DNA of 51,625 nt from Bacteroidales bacterium (lineage in GTDB: Bacteria > Bacteroidota > Bacteroidia > Bacteroidales > VadinHA17), in assembly GCA_003141895.1 (NCBI GenBank), contig PLNT01000013.1, forward strand, positions 1-51,625. Direction: 5' to 3'. Each line of letters opens with the position of its first letter. The stretch's first letter is position 1. Positions 39,717-48,494 of this stretch are shown one piece after another. The notes beneath the pieces are model-generated. The model was not told where the DNA came from and searched no databases. It saw nothing but the letters and a program-made list of their open reading frames with translations. The position numbers were made by a program, and so were the translations under genes.

Positions 39717-41882
39717 TTATTTATTCTGATTTTGTTCTGGATTTCTTTTTTCTGGTTCCGGACGTGGAGGCCGGGGAAGAAGCTCTTTCCTTGATAATTT
39801 GATTTTTCCTGTTTTAGGATCAATATCAATTATCTTAACTTCTATTTCCTGACCTTCTTTGAGCACATCTTCAACCTTATCTATTTTTCTCCATTCGATT
39901 TCAGAGATATGTACGAGTCCGTCCTTATTCGGAAGTATCTCCACAAATGCACCAAATTGTACAATGGTTTTAACCTTTCCCTTATAAACCTGACCTATCT
40001 CCGGGACAGTTACAATTTTTTTCACCCAATCAAGAGCTGCAGTAATAACTTCGGCATTCTCACCAAAAATATTAACGTCTCCGTGACCATTAATTTCTTC
40101 AACTATTATGGTAGCACCCGTAACACGCTGAATTTCCTGGATTACTTTACCCCCTGGACCGATTAATGCCCCAATTAACTCTTTAGGAATAGTAAGCATT
40201 TCAATCCTTGGAGCGTGAGGTTTGAGTTCCGGACGTGGTTCTGCTATGGTCTGGCTCATTATGTCGAGAATATGTAGCCTTCCCGCTTTTGCCTGATTAA
40301 GAGCTTTTGTAAGTATTTCAAAAGAGAGCCCGTCAACTTTTATATCCATTTGTGTCGCCGTGATTCCATCACGAGTTCCTGTCACTTTAAAGTCCATATC
40401 CCCAAGATGATCTTCATCACCAAGTATATCTGAAAGAATAGCAAATTTCTTTGTCTCCTTATCTGAAATAAGACCCATCGCTATTCCTGACACAGGTTTC
40501 TTCAGTTTAACACCAGCATCCATAAGAGCCAGTGTTCCGGCACAAACTGTTGCCATGGATGATGATCCGTTAGATTCAAGAATATCGGATACAACCCTTA
40601 TGGCATAAGGATTCTCATCATCAGAGGGCATCATATTTTTAAGAGCACGGTGAGCAAGGTTACCATGTCCTATTTCCCTTCTGCCAACTCCGCGGTAAGC
40701 CTTGGCTTCTCCTGTTGCAAATGATGGAAAGTTATAATGAAGTGTGAATTTCTCAGTTCCCTTATTTAGAACATCGTCGATGATCTTCTCATCAAGCTTG
40801 GTACCCAATGTAACAGTAGTAAGCGACTGTGTTTCTCCTCTTGTAAAAAGAGCTGATCCATGAGTCGCAGGAAGAGTGTCTATTTCACACACAATCTGTC
40901 TGATCTCATCCAGTTTTCTGCCGTCGAGACGGATATCATTATCGAGGACAAGTCTTCTGGAAGCTTCTTTTAATACATCGTGGTAGTATCTTTTAACCAG
41001 TGTTTCATTTACCGGATTTTCTTCGTTATACTGACTTAGAAATTCCGTTTCAATAGCTTCAAAAGTTTCAATCCTTTTATGTTTATCAGCCGTGCAGGAT
41101 TTAGCAGCCTCATAACATTTCGTATATGTTTCGTCCCATACTTTTTTCCGCAGATCTTCATCATTGGTTTCATGGGAGTATGTACGTTTTACCGTCGACC
41201 CAACCTCTGCTGCAAATTCCATCACCGCCTTGCAGTGAACTTTTATTGCATCATGTGCGATTTTAAGAGCTTCGAGCATCTCTTCCTCAGAGACTTCCTT
41301 CATTTCACCCTCAACCATCATTATATTATCATAAGTTGCTCCAACCATAAGGTCTATATCGGCCTCTTCCAACTGCGAAGCGGTAGGGTTAATAATAAAT
41401 TTCTTATTTAATCTGGCAACCCTTACTTCTGAGATCGGACCGTTGAAAGGTATATCTGAAACTGCAAGAGCAGCAGATGCTGCAAGACCTGCGAGAGCAT
41501 CAGGGATAATATCCATATCGGCAGAAACGAGGTTTATTGTTACAAATGTTTCCGCATGATAATCATCAGGGAAAAGTGGTCTGAGTACTCTGTCGACAAG
41601 TCTTGATATCAGAATTTCATAATCAGATGCTCTGGCTTCCCTCTTCATGAATCCACCAGGGAAACGTCCCGATGAAGCATATTTTTCTTTATACTCTACT
41701 GAAAGTGGCATGAAGTCCGTATCTTCCTTTGCCTCCTTTGCTGACACAACTGTTGCCAGCAACATTGTCTTTCCCATTTTTAACAAAACAGAACCGTCAG
41801 CCTGTCTGGCCATTCTGCCTGTCTCAAGGGTTATTGTTCTCCCGTCACCGAGATCAATAATCTTCTCTTTTATTTTGAACAT
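39717..41882 (-). CDS. pnp: Polyribonucleotide nucleotidyltransferase (PNPase)
   Basis: A 721-residue phosphorolytic 3'-5' exoribonuclease, central to mRNA decay. It has two RNase PH domains (about 10-230 and 310-540), a KH domain with the GXXG element in [13 protein letters not shown], and a C-terminal S1 domain ([20 protein letters not shown]). The last 20 residues are rich in Pro, Glu and Lys. Catalytic residues lie around [19 protein letters not shown]. It follows rpsO in the classical rpsO-pnp arrangement, with a terminator between them that could attenuate read-through. Confidence 0.97.
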   Translation of the reverse strand: MFKIKEKIIDLGDGRTITLETGRMARQADGSVLLKMGKTMLLATVVSAKEAKEDTDFMPLSVEYKEKYASSGRFPGGFMKREARASDYEILISRLVDRVLRPLFPDDYHAETFVTINLVSADMDIIPDALAGLAASAALAVSDIPFNGPISEVRVARLNKKFIINPTASQLEEADIDLMVGATYDNIMMVEGEMKEVSEEEMLEALKIAHDAIKVHCKAVMEFAAEVGSTVKRTYSHETNDEDLRKKVWDETYTKCYEAAKSCTADKHKRIETFEAIETEFLSQYNEENPVNETLVKRYYHDVLKEASRRLVLDNDIRLDGRKLDEIRQIVCEIDTLPATHGSALFTRGETQSLTTVTLGTKLDEKIIDDVLNKGTEKFTLHYNFPSFATGEAKAYRGVGRREIGHGNLAHRALKNMMPSDDENPYAIRVVSDILESNGSSSMATVCAGTLALMDAGVKLKKPVSGIAMGLISDKETKKFAILSDILGDEDHLGDMDFKVTGTRDGITATQMDIKVDGLSFEILTKALNQAKAGRLHILDIMSQTIAEPRPELKPHAPRIEMLTIPKELIGALIGPGGKVIQEIQRVTGATIIVEEINGHGDVNIFGENAEVITAALDWVKKIVTVPEIGQVYKGKVKTIVQFGAFVEILPNKDGLVHISEIEWRKIDKVEDVLKEGQEIEVKIIDIDPKTGKIKLSRKELLPRPPRPEPEKRNPEQNQNK

Positions 41883-41935
41883 TGTACCTATAGTTTATGA
41901 AAATTGAAATTACAAAATAACTTAAATAATATGAA

Positions 41936-41960
41936 AAAAGGCAATCTCTAATTGCCTTTT
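41936..41960 (-). terminator. Terminator between rpsO and pnp
   Basis: A hairpin AAAAGGCAAT / ATTGCCTTTT with loop CTCTA, directly after the rpsO stop codon and followed by a T-rich stretch on the minus strand. Partial read-through would let rpsO and pnp share transcription. Confidence 0.8.
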
Positions 41961-41965
41961 ATTCT

Positions 41966-42235
41966 CTACTTACGTAATTTCAACGCTTTTATGATTTCGC
42001 GATACCGCTCGATATTTTTGATTTTAAGATAGTCTAAAAGCCTTCTTCTTTTACCTACAAGCTTGATAAGCGCCTGCTGGGTACTGAAATCTTTTTTGTT
42101 CTTCTTAAGATGTTCGGTAAGATGATTGATCCTGTATGAGAATAGCGCAATCTGACCTTCTGCAGTACCAGTATCAATTTCAGACGTTCCAAAGGTTTTG
42201 AAAAACTCCTGCTTCTTTTCTGTTGTTAAATACAT
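41966..42235 (-). CDS. rpsO: 30S ribosomal protein S15
   Basis: An 89-residue protein, the standard length for S15. It contains GTSEIDTGTAEGQIALFSYRI and HLKKNKKDFSTQQALIKLVGKRRRLLDYL, the 16S rRNA-binding core. It binds the central domain of 16S rRNA early in 30S assembly. The open frame extends 31 codons further upstream but MYLTTEKKQEFFKTF is the normal start, so the ATG at 42235 was chosen. It lies upstream of pnp, as in many bacteria. Confidence 0.96.
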   Translation of the reverse strand: MYLTTEKKQEFFKTFGTSEIDTGTAEGQIALFSYRINHLTEHLKKNKKDFSTQQALIKLVGKRRRLLDYLKIKNIERYREIIKALKLRK

Positions 42236-42402
42236 ATCCTTTATTAAAATATTATTAATCCAAATGTAGATCGAGTCTCCAATTTTGGAACGCAAAAATA
42301 AGGCTTTTTTATATAATATATCAAACAATTGCGTTTTTTTTTAAAAAAGTTCATCAAAAAAAATTCCGGAGCAACCAATCAGTTGTATGCTATCAATAAT
42401 AA

Positions 42403-42603
42403 GACGGGAAAACAGGACCAAGAGTTGCGTCAGAAAATGCTATCATTCAGAATTTTGTCAATGAAAATCTGCCATTCATCAAATTCAATCGATCAAACTT
42501 AATGATTTTGTGGAATGAGTATATTTTCTCACATATCTTTATAAGCCCTGATGGGAAAAATAGAAGCGTGATTTATAAGGTTATATTTTATCCTAATTTT
42601 TAG
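42403..42603 (+). other. Open stretch without start, before the GT2 gene
   Basis: A 66-codon plus-strand frame between a TAA at 42400 and a TAG at 42601. It reads ENAIIQNFVNENLPFIKF, then LWNEYIFSHIFISPDGKN. It ends 5 bp before the GT2 start codon; the first ATG in frame is at 42502. The text is protein-like and could be a gene end left by a deletion, but no family is recognised and the region is AT-rich, so chance is possible. Confidence 0.25.
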
Positions 42604-42608
42604 AAGAA

Positions 42609-43514
42609 ATGAGCACAGCAAGTTACAGTCAAGTTGATAATACGGAGAAACCTTATTTCACTGTGTTTACTCCGGTCTTTAATGGAGAAAAACATATTTC
42701 CAGAGTATTTGATAGCATAAAAAATCAAACATTTAAAAACTTCGAATGGATCATTATTGACGATGGCTCTACTGATGACACTAAATATCTGATTGGAAAT
42801 TTTATTTCTCATAATCCTGAGATTGATATCCGTTTTTTTTCCCAGGCTAACATGGGCAAGCATATAGCATGGAACAGAGCAGTTGAGATAGCAAGAGGCC
42901 ACCTCTTTATTCCGGCTGATGCTGATGACTATTTTTTTCCTGATACCCTCAATTTTTTTAATAGTCACTGGGAATCTTTTTCAATATCAGAACAGAATAA
43001 ATTTAGCGGTATCAATGTTCTTTGTTTTGACAATGACTCCCGGAATATTGTTGGGAACCCATTTCCAAGAGATGGAATGCAAACTAACAATCTGCATTTG
43101 CAGTATAAACATAAGATTAAGGGAGAAAAATGGGGTTGCATCAGGACAGATCTCTTAAAAACCAGAAGGTTTCCGATAATAAAGAATACTCATTACCCCG
43201 AAGATTACCTTTGGCTACATTTTGCAAAACGATATCAGCTGATTTGTTTTAATACGGCACTCAGAAGATATTATACTACTGAAACCGGAATAATTCAATG
43301 CCTTAGGAAAAAAACAATTAACGGAGCCCTGGTATCTCTAAAATATAATTCATGGTTCCTAAAAAATTTTGGTCTTTTCCTTCTTATAAATTCACCTGTA
43401 ACCATCTATCATACGTTAAGATGTACGATTTCATGCATGATAATAATATTAAAAAGCTGGGTAATCAGGAAATCAATAAGGATTCAAGTTATTGAAGAGC
43501 CTGTAATACAATAA
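42609..43514 (+). CDS. GT2 family glycosyltransferase
   Basis: A 301-residue GT-A glycosyltransferase. The N-terminal domain has YFTVFTPVFNGEKHISRVFDSI, FEWIIIDDGSTDDT and the metal-binding region IPADADDYFFPD. The C-terminal part contains a moderately hydrophobic stretch (FGLFLLINSPVTIYH) that may touch the membrane. It probably adds a sugar to a surface polysaccharide or lipid. It is the only gene on its strand between rpsO and DUF2851, away from any polysaccharide cluster. Its codons are more AT-rich than those of its neighbours, which would fit transfer. Confidence 0.85.
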   Translation: MSTASYSQVDNTEKPYFTVFTPVFNGEKHISRVFDSIKNQTFKNFEWIIIDDGSTDDTKYLIGNFISHNPEIDIRFFSQANMGKHIAWNRAVEIARGHLFIPADADDYFFPDTLNFFNSHWESFSISEQNKFSGINVLCFDNDSRNIVGNPFPRDGMQTNNLHLQYKHKIKGEKWGCIRTDLLKTRRFPIIKNTHYPEDYLWLHFAKRYQLICFNTALRRYYTTETGIIQCLRKKTINGALVSLKYNSWFLKNFGLFLLINSPVTIYHTLRCTISCMIIILKSWVIRKSIRIQVIEEPVIQ

Positions 43515-43561
43515 CTTTTGGCTGTATGGTTTTATAGATCATCCGACCCTTTAATCCCGAT

Positions 43562-44884
43562 CTATGGTTCAAGAATTAATTCCTCTTTATCCCTGAGCTT
43601 CCTGCCCTGACTTATGATCATATTTCCTATTCTGCAATTCAGGCATTTCCTTTTTTTGCAATATTCATTTCTGAGCTGAATAAGAGCCTGTGAATAGAAG
43701 GCTGATTCGGCTTTAATACCGGCTTTCTTCCATTCAGAAATTATTATATTCTCCTCTGGGGAGATATTTTCAAGAAAGGAAAGTGCCCTGTCAATGATTT
43801 CCTGGCTGTCTCTGCTACGTCCGTAGACAAACATAATTGGGATAACTGCATTAATGAACAGAATATCTGCTGCCTGTGATCCTGTATTTTTTATAACCTT
43901 CCTGCTTTTCCTGCCAAAAATAAAGTGATCTTCCCAGTATCCTGATGCCTGTACTTCAAACAGTTTTCTGATTTTTTCCACATCAACAGCCTCTATGACT
44001 TTAGAGAAAAGACCACCTGAAATGGAAAGCATAGAGGCCAGCTGTGATAATCTCACAGTCGGAAAATTAGATGGTCTAAGTCTTGAAAATTTCCATAACC
44101 AACCATGAAGAGGCTGAAGTGAGTATTTAGAGGACAGAATAGAGTATTCTTTTATCAGGCTTCGATAGTATTCATCAGACAAAGCTTCTTTAAAAAGACC
44201 GGTTTCCAGAAGTCCGGCGGTTCCAAACAAAAGAGCTTCAATCTGAAATATATTATCGGAATGCTTCCGGATAATCCTGAATGGCAGAGAAGAGGCGAGC
44301 ATTTCAAACGGTTCAGTATTAACTCTGAATCCAAAATAGCGGGTGATCAATCTATAGAAGGTCTCATCCCAATCGTTACCTGTTTCGTTAAATATTCTGA
44401 TAATCGATTCTGCTTTAGCCTGCAATCTTTCAATAACAAGGGAATTAAGCCAGTGCCTGACAAGAATATTATCAAGCTTTTTAATATCATCCTGACATGC
44501 AATAATATATGGATTATTTACAAGTAATGTGTACTTTTCGAAAAGAGACTGATCGAAAGATATTTCAGATGTCAGTATTTCTTCTCCTCTGGCATTATAG
44601 ACAGTCTTATCATTTTCAGCAACTACATGAAGTATAACATTATTGAATGCCGGATCATGCTGATGTCCATGATTATTGAAATGGGATGACTTTACGTGAA
44701 TTTCAATATTGCCTGCCCAGACAGTTCCTGCAACAGAAATCCGGGCATTAAAAAAATCGGGACCTGAATCGCGGTTATATTCACCCGGATTGAGTACAAT
44801 AATCTGGTTCTTTTCATTATCAAACAGCCTTTCATGACTATAGAGGCCGTATTTCCATAGGTAATGGAGAAATTCCTCTTTCAT
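43562..44884 (-). CDS. DUF2851 family protein, possible PD-(D/E)XK fold
   Basis: A 440-residue cytoplasmic protein of the DUF2851 family, known mainly from Bacteroidota. The N-terminal region has NRDSGPDFFNARISVAG, then WAGNIEIHVKSSHF; the spacing of Pro-Asp and E-x-H-V-K fits a PD-(D/E)XK nuclease-like active site (inference). The C-terminal part carries CKKRKCLNCRIGN, a possible zinc site. The function is not established. The ATG at 44884 was chosen over a GTG at 44893. Confidence 0.75.
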   Translation of the reverse strand: MKEEFLHYLWKYGLYSHERLFDNEKNQIIVLNPGEYNRDSGPDFFNARISVAGTVWAGNIEIHVKSSHFNNHGHQHDPAFNNVILHVVAENDKTVYNARGEEILTSEISFDQSLFEKYTLLVNNPYIIACQDDIKKLDNILVRHWLNSLVIERLQAKAESIIRIFNETGNDWDETFYRLITRYFGFRVNTEPFEMLASSLPFRIIRKHSDNIFQIEALLFGTAGLLETGLFKEALSDEYYRSLIKEYSILSSKYSLQPLHGWLWKFSRLRPSNFPTVRLSQLASMLSISGGLFSKVIEAVDVEKIRKLFEVQASGYWEDHFIFGRKSRKVIKNTGSQAADILFINAVIPIMFVYGRSRDSQEIIDRALSFLENISPEENIIISEWKKAGIKAESAFYSQALIQLRNEYCKKRKCLNCRIGNMIISQGRKLRDKEELILEP

Positions 44885-44979
44885 ATTCAGCACAAATTTA
44901 ATTCAGCGAGAATATAAAATTATGAAAAAAGGAATTACGGTGCAAAATTTACAAAATGATTTTCTGTGAACGAGTAAGG

Positions 44980-45098
44980 GATTGCTTCGTCACTTCGTTC
45001 CTCACAATGACCATACACTCAATCATGTATTCTATGATCCCAAAACGAACTACAATTGTAGGCAGTGTAATTGCGAGGAACGAAGTGACGAAGCAATC
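44980..45098. repeat. 24-bp terminal inverted repeats in a 119-bp element
   Basis: The 24-bp sequence beginning GATTGCTTCGTCACTTCGTT at 44980-45003 recurs exactly inverted at 45075-45098, with partial pairing for a few more bases inwards. The 71 bp between are unrelated. It resembles a widespread short repeat often seen in environmental bacterial genomes; it could be a MITE-like element or a transcript-end structure after pyrF. Confidence 0.75.
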
Positions 45099-45122
45099 TC
45101 AACTAATTAAAAACGAGATTTC

Positions 45123-45950
45123 CTAGATTAGTTTATTCTGAGCAAGGTACTTTTCCATCTCAACCTGCATCTCTTTTGCCTTCTCTCCTGCTACTTTTGC
45201 GAAGTTTTGTGTACTGTCAGCGAATATAATTCCGCGTGAAGAATTGACCAGAAGTCCGCATTTTTTATTGAGACCATATTTTGCCACTTCGGCGAGACTG
45301 CCCCCCTGAGCTCCTATTCCGGGGACCAGGAGAAAATGTTCGGGAACAAGTTTCCTGATGCTTTTGAGCATTTCTGCCCGTGTTGCACCAACAACATACA
45401 TCATGTTATTGATTGTGCCCCATTTCTGTGAAACAGATAATACCCTTTCAAATAGCTTTATTCCGTCTTCATTATGATACTGAAAGTTATCAGCACCTTT
45501 ATTAGAGGTAAGCGCCAGAAGCACTACCCATTTATCATTGTATGAAAGGAAAGGCGTCACTGAGTCTTCTCCCATATACGGAGCGACAGTAATAGCGTCA
45601 AACGGCATATTCTCAAGGAAAGCCTTTGCATACATCTTTGAAGTGTTACCGATATCTCCCCGTTTTGCATCTGCAATAACAAAGATTGAGGGATAGTTTT
45701 CTTTAATGTATTTTACTGTTGCCTCAAGCGATACCCATCCTTTTGCACCATGACATTCATAAAATGCTACATTTGGTTTATAAGCAACTGTATATTCATT
45801 AGTTGCATCGATGATGCGTTTGTTGAATTCAAATATCGGATCTTTTTCCTTATGAAGAAAAGCCGGGATCTTTTCAATTTCAGAATCAAGCCCAACACAA
45901 AGGAATGAACGTTTTTCAATAATGTTTTGAAATAATGCTGTGTAATCCAT
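45123..45950 (-). CDS. pyrF: Orotidine 5'-phosphate decarboxylase (long form)
   Basis: A 275-residue enzyme of the last step of UMP synthesis, of the longer PyrF group 2 type. It has [25 protein letters not shown], the catalytic [15 protein letters not shown] (Lys and Asp), and the phosphate-binding [10 protein letters not shown]. The ATG at 45950 ([14 protein letters not shown]) is the usual start; the frame extends ten codons further. It follows prfA by 32 bp and belongs to the conserved purM-prfA-pyrF set. Confidence 0.95.
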   Translation of the reverse strand: MDYTALFQNIIEKRSFLCVGLDSEIEKIPAFLHKEKDPIFEFNKRIIDATNEYTVAYKPNVAFYECHGAKGWVSLEATVKYIKENYPSIFVIADAKRGDIGNTSKMYAKAFLENMPFDAITVAPYMGEDSVTPFLSYNDKWVVLLALTSNKGADNFQYHNEDGIKLFERVLSVSQKWGTINNMMYVVGATRAEMLKSIRKLVPEHFLLVPGIGAQGGSLAEVAKYGLNKKCGLLVNSSRGIIFADSTQNFAKVAGEKAKEMQVEMEKYLAQNKLI

Positions 45951-45982
45951 TGTCAGTCTGTTTGTAGAATACCCTGTCAATT

Positions 45983-47074
45983 TCAGACGGTTATATTACT
46001 TTCCTTTAAACGTTCAGAGTTTTCAGCCATCTGAAGTTTATCAAGGACTTCCTGAATATTACCATCGAGAATTGAAGGCAGATTATATATAGTAAGACCT
46101 ATCCTGTGATCCGTCATCCTGCCCTGCGGATAATTGTATGTCCTGATCTTTGCGGATCTGTCTCCAGTCGATACCATTGTCTTTCTCCTGGATGAGACTT
46201 CATCAAGATATTTCTGGTATTCCAGATTATAGAGCCTGGTTCTCAGTTCTTTCAAAGCTTTGTCGTAGTTTTTTAACTGCGACTTTTCGTCCTGACAGGT
46301 AACAACTATACCAGAAGGTATATGTGTAAGTCGTATTGCCGAATACGTGGTGTTTACTGACTGGCCTCCTGGCCCTGAGGAACAGTATGTATCCTTTCGG
46401 ATATCTTCGGTTCTGAGATCAATATCAAATTCCTCTGCCTCTGGCAAAACGACAACTGAAGCAGCAGATGTATGTATACGCCCCTGGGTTTCCGTTTGTG
46501 GTACTCTCTGAACACGGTGTACACCAGATTCATATTTCATAATCCCGTACACTCCATCACCGGTAATACTTAAAACGATCTCCTTATAACCACCGGAAGT
46601 TCCTTCGGACATATTATTGACTTCAACTTTCCATCCTTTTGTTTCAAAGAATTTACTGTACATTCTGAAGAGATCACCGGCAAATATGCTCGCTTCATCA
46701 CCACCCGTGCCAGCCCTGATCTCCATTACGGCATTTTTATCATCTTCAGGATCAGAAGGAATTATTAGCATTTTAATTTCTTCTTCCATTTCGGGTATCC
46801 TGGAAGTAAGCTCGTCGAGCTCTGATTTTGCCATATCACGCATCTCCTCATCCTTTTCAGTTGAAAGAAGTTCTTTGGCACTGGTTATATTACTTAGAGC
46901 AAGTTTATATCTCTCGTAAGATTCAACTATTGGAAGCAGATCTTTGTATTCTTTATTTAATCTTATATATTTTTTCATATCCGAGAGAATATCGGGCTGG
47001 GTGAGAAGTTCACCAACCTCAATAAACCTGGTTTTTACACCTTCCAGTCTCTCAAGAATCATATTATTCGCCAT
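45983..47074 (-). CDS. prfA: Peptide chain release factor 1
   Basis: A 363-residue class I release factor reading UAA and UAG. The codon-recognition loop is [14 protein letters not shown], containing the PxT motif of RF1 (PQT) and not the SPF of RF2. The catalytic GGQ loop is in [10 protein letters not shown]. The N-terminal helices and the C-terminal [17 protein letters not shown] are full length. It is cotranscribed with pyrF. Confidence 0.97.
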   Translation of the reverse strand: MANNMILERLEGVKTRFIEVGELLTQPDILSDMKKYIRLNKEYKDLLPIVESYERYKLALSNITSAKELLSTEKDEEMRDMAKSELDELTSRIPEMEEEIKMLIIPSDPEDDKNAVMEIRAGTGGDEASIFAGDLFRMYSKFFETKGWKVEVNNMSEGTSGGYKEIVLSITGDGVYGIMKYESGVHRVQRVPQTETQGRIHTSAASVVVLPEAEEFDIDLRTEDIRKDTYCSSGPGGQSVNTTYSAIRLTHIPSGIVVTCQDEKSQLKNYDKALKELRTRLYNLEYQKYLDEVSSRRKTMVSTGDRSAKIRTYNYPQGRMTDHRIGLTIYNLPSILDGNIQEVLDKLQMAENSERLKESNITV

Positions 47075-47178
47075 AAATACTTTAAATTTTCAGGGTGCAA
47101 AGTTAATAAAAAAGGTGGAATGGTGCAATGCCCCCTGGCCGCTTCTCGTCCATCTCACTTATATTTTAGTATTTACAC

Positions 47179-47200
47179 CCCTTTAGGGGGGCAGGGGGGC
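47179..47200. repeat. G-rich 22-bp spacer repeat, copy 2
   Basis: Identical over 22 bases to 10-31. It lies 10 bp past the purM stop codon in the purM-prfA gap. Confidence 0.65.
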
Positions 47201-47209
47201 AAAAAACTC

Positions 47210-48379
47210 CTAATAATCGAAGGTTCCGAATTCTGAACTTATTGTTAGCTGCTTTTTCTCAGCTTTCTCGCAATGACCAATAACTTTTGCTTCAAGATTA
47301 AATCCGGCTGCAATTCTGATAATTTCTGAAGCATTACCGGAGTCGGTATAGATTTCAAACCGATGACCCATATTAAATACCTTATACATTTCTGCCCAGT
47401 CTGTTCCTGATTGCTCATGTATCAGCCTGAATAATAATGGCAACGGAAACAAGTTGTCTTTTACAATATGCATATTATCAATAAAATGCATAACTTTAGT
47501 CTGGCCTCCTCCGGAACAATGTACCATTCCGTGAATCTCCGACCTCATCGTATTCAGTATTTCTTTAACAACGGGTGCATATGTCCGGGTAGGAGAAAGC
47601 ACTAACTTCCCGGCATCGGTATTAAATTCCTCTATTGGATCAGTAAGCCGGTATTTTCCGGAATAGATAAGATCATAAGGTAAAGTTGTATCGAGGCTTT
47701 CGGGATATTTTGACGCAAGATAAGGAGCAAAAAGATCATGCCTGGCCGATGTAAGACCATTACTTCCCATCCCGCTGTTATAATCTTTCTCATAAGTGGT
47801 TTTCCCGTAAGATGAGAGTCCAACAATTACATCGCCGGCTTTTATAGAATGATTTGAGATTACTTCAGATCTCTTCATTCTGGCGATTACAGTTGAATCG
47901 ATTACAATTGTTCTCACAAGATCTCCCATATCGGCAGTCTCTCCTCCTGTTGACCAGATTCCAATCCCTAGTTGCCTGAATTCTTCCAGAACTTCTTCGG
48001 TCCCATTAATTACTGCTGAAATAACTTCCCCCGGAATATGGTTTTTATTTCGGCCAATAGTGGATGAGAAAAGGATATTGTCATAAGTACCAACGCAAAG
48101 CAAATCATCCAGATTCATAACGATAGCATCCTGTGATATGCCTTTCCAGACAGAAAGATCACCTGTCTCTTTCCAGTAAACATAGGCAAGTGATGATTTT
48201 GTACCGGCTCCATCAGAATGCATGATGTTGCAAAATTCTTTGTCACCGCCAAGAAGGTCAGGTACAATCTTGCAGAATGCGCTGGGATACAAACCTTTAT
48301 CTATCTTTTTTAATGCAAAATGGACATCCTCTTTTGATGAAGAAACACCTCTTTTGTTATACTTTGATTCGACAGCCAT
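47210..48379 (-). CDS. purM: Phosphoribosylformylglycinamidine cyclo-ligase (AIR synthase)
   Basis: A 389-residue enzyme of the PurM/AIR-synthase family that closes the imidazole ring of AIR in purine biosynthesis. It shows HSDGAGTKSSLAYVYWKETG, ISQDAIVMNLDDLLCVG, IWSTGGETADMGDLV and VHCSGGGQTKVMHFI, which together form the ATP- and substrate-binding sites. It is the longer Bacteroidota form. It is the first gene of purM-prfA-pyrF, 111 bp downstream of the PorE-like gene. Confidence 0.93.
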   Translation of the reverse strand: MAVESKYNKRGVSSSKEDVHFALKKIDKGLYPSAFCKIVPDLLGGDKEFCNIMHSDGAGTKSSLAYVYWKETGDLSVWKGISQDAIVMNLDDLLCVGTYDNILFSSTIGRNKNHIPGEVISAVINGTEEVLEEFRQLGIGIWSTGGETADMGDLVRTIVIDSTVIARMKRSEVISNHSIKAGDVIVGLSSYGKTTYEKDYNSGMGSNGLTSARHDLFAPYLASKYPESLDTTLPYDLIYSGKYRLTDPIEEFNTDAGKLVLSPTRTYAPVVKEILNTMRSEIHGMVHCSGGGQTKVMHFIDNMHIVKDNLFPLPLLFRLIHEQSGTDWAEMYKVFNMGHRFEIYTDSGNASEIIRIAAGFNLEAKVIGHCEKAEKKQLTISSEFGTFDY

Positions 48380-48450
48380 ATCCGGGATAAATAAAGCGAC
48401 AAAGATAGAAAAAGTTAGCTTAAATTTATTGAAAAGAGCTTTCAGGTCAG

Positions 48451-48494
48451 ATAATTCATTTGGCGTCGGATCAATCCGACGCCAAATGAATTAT
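48451..48494. terminator. Perfect 20-bp stem palindrome at PorE-like 3' end
   Basis: A hairpin with a perfect 20-bp stem (left arm ATAATTCATTTGGCGTCGGA) and loop TCAA. The stem includes the stop codon of the PorE-like gene (48491-48493). There is no U-tract on the minus strand after it, so it may be a repeat or processing site rather than a standard terminator. Confidence 0.65.
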
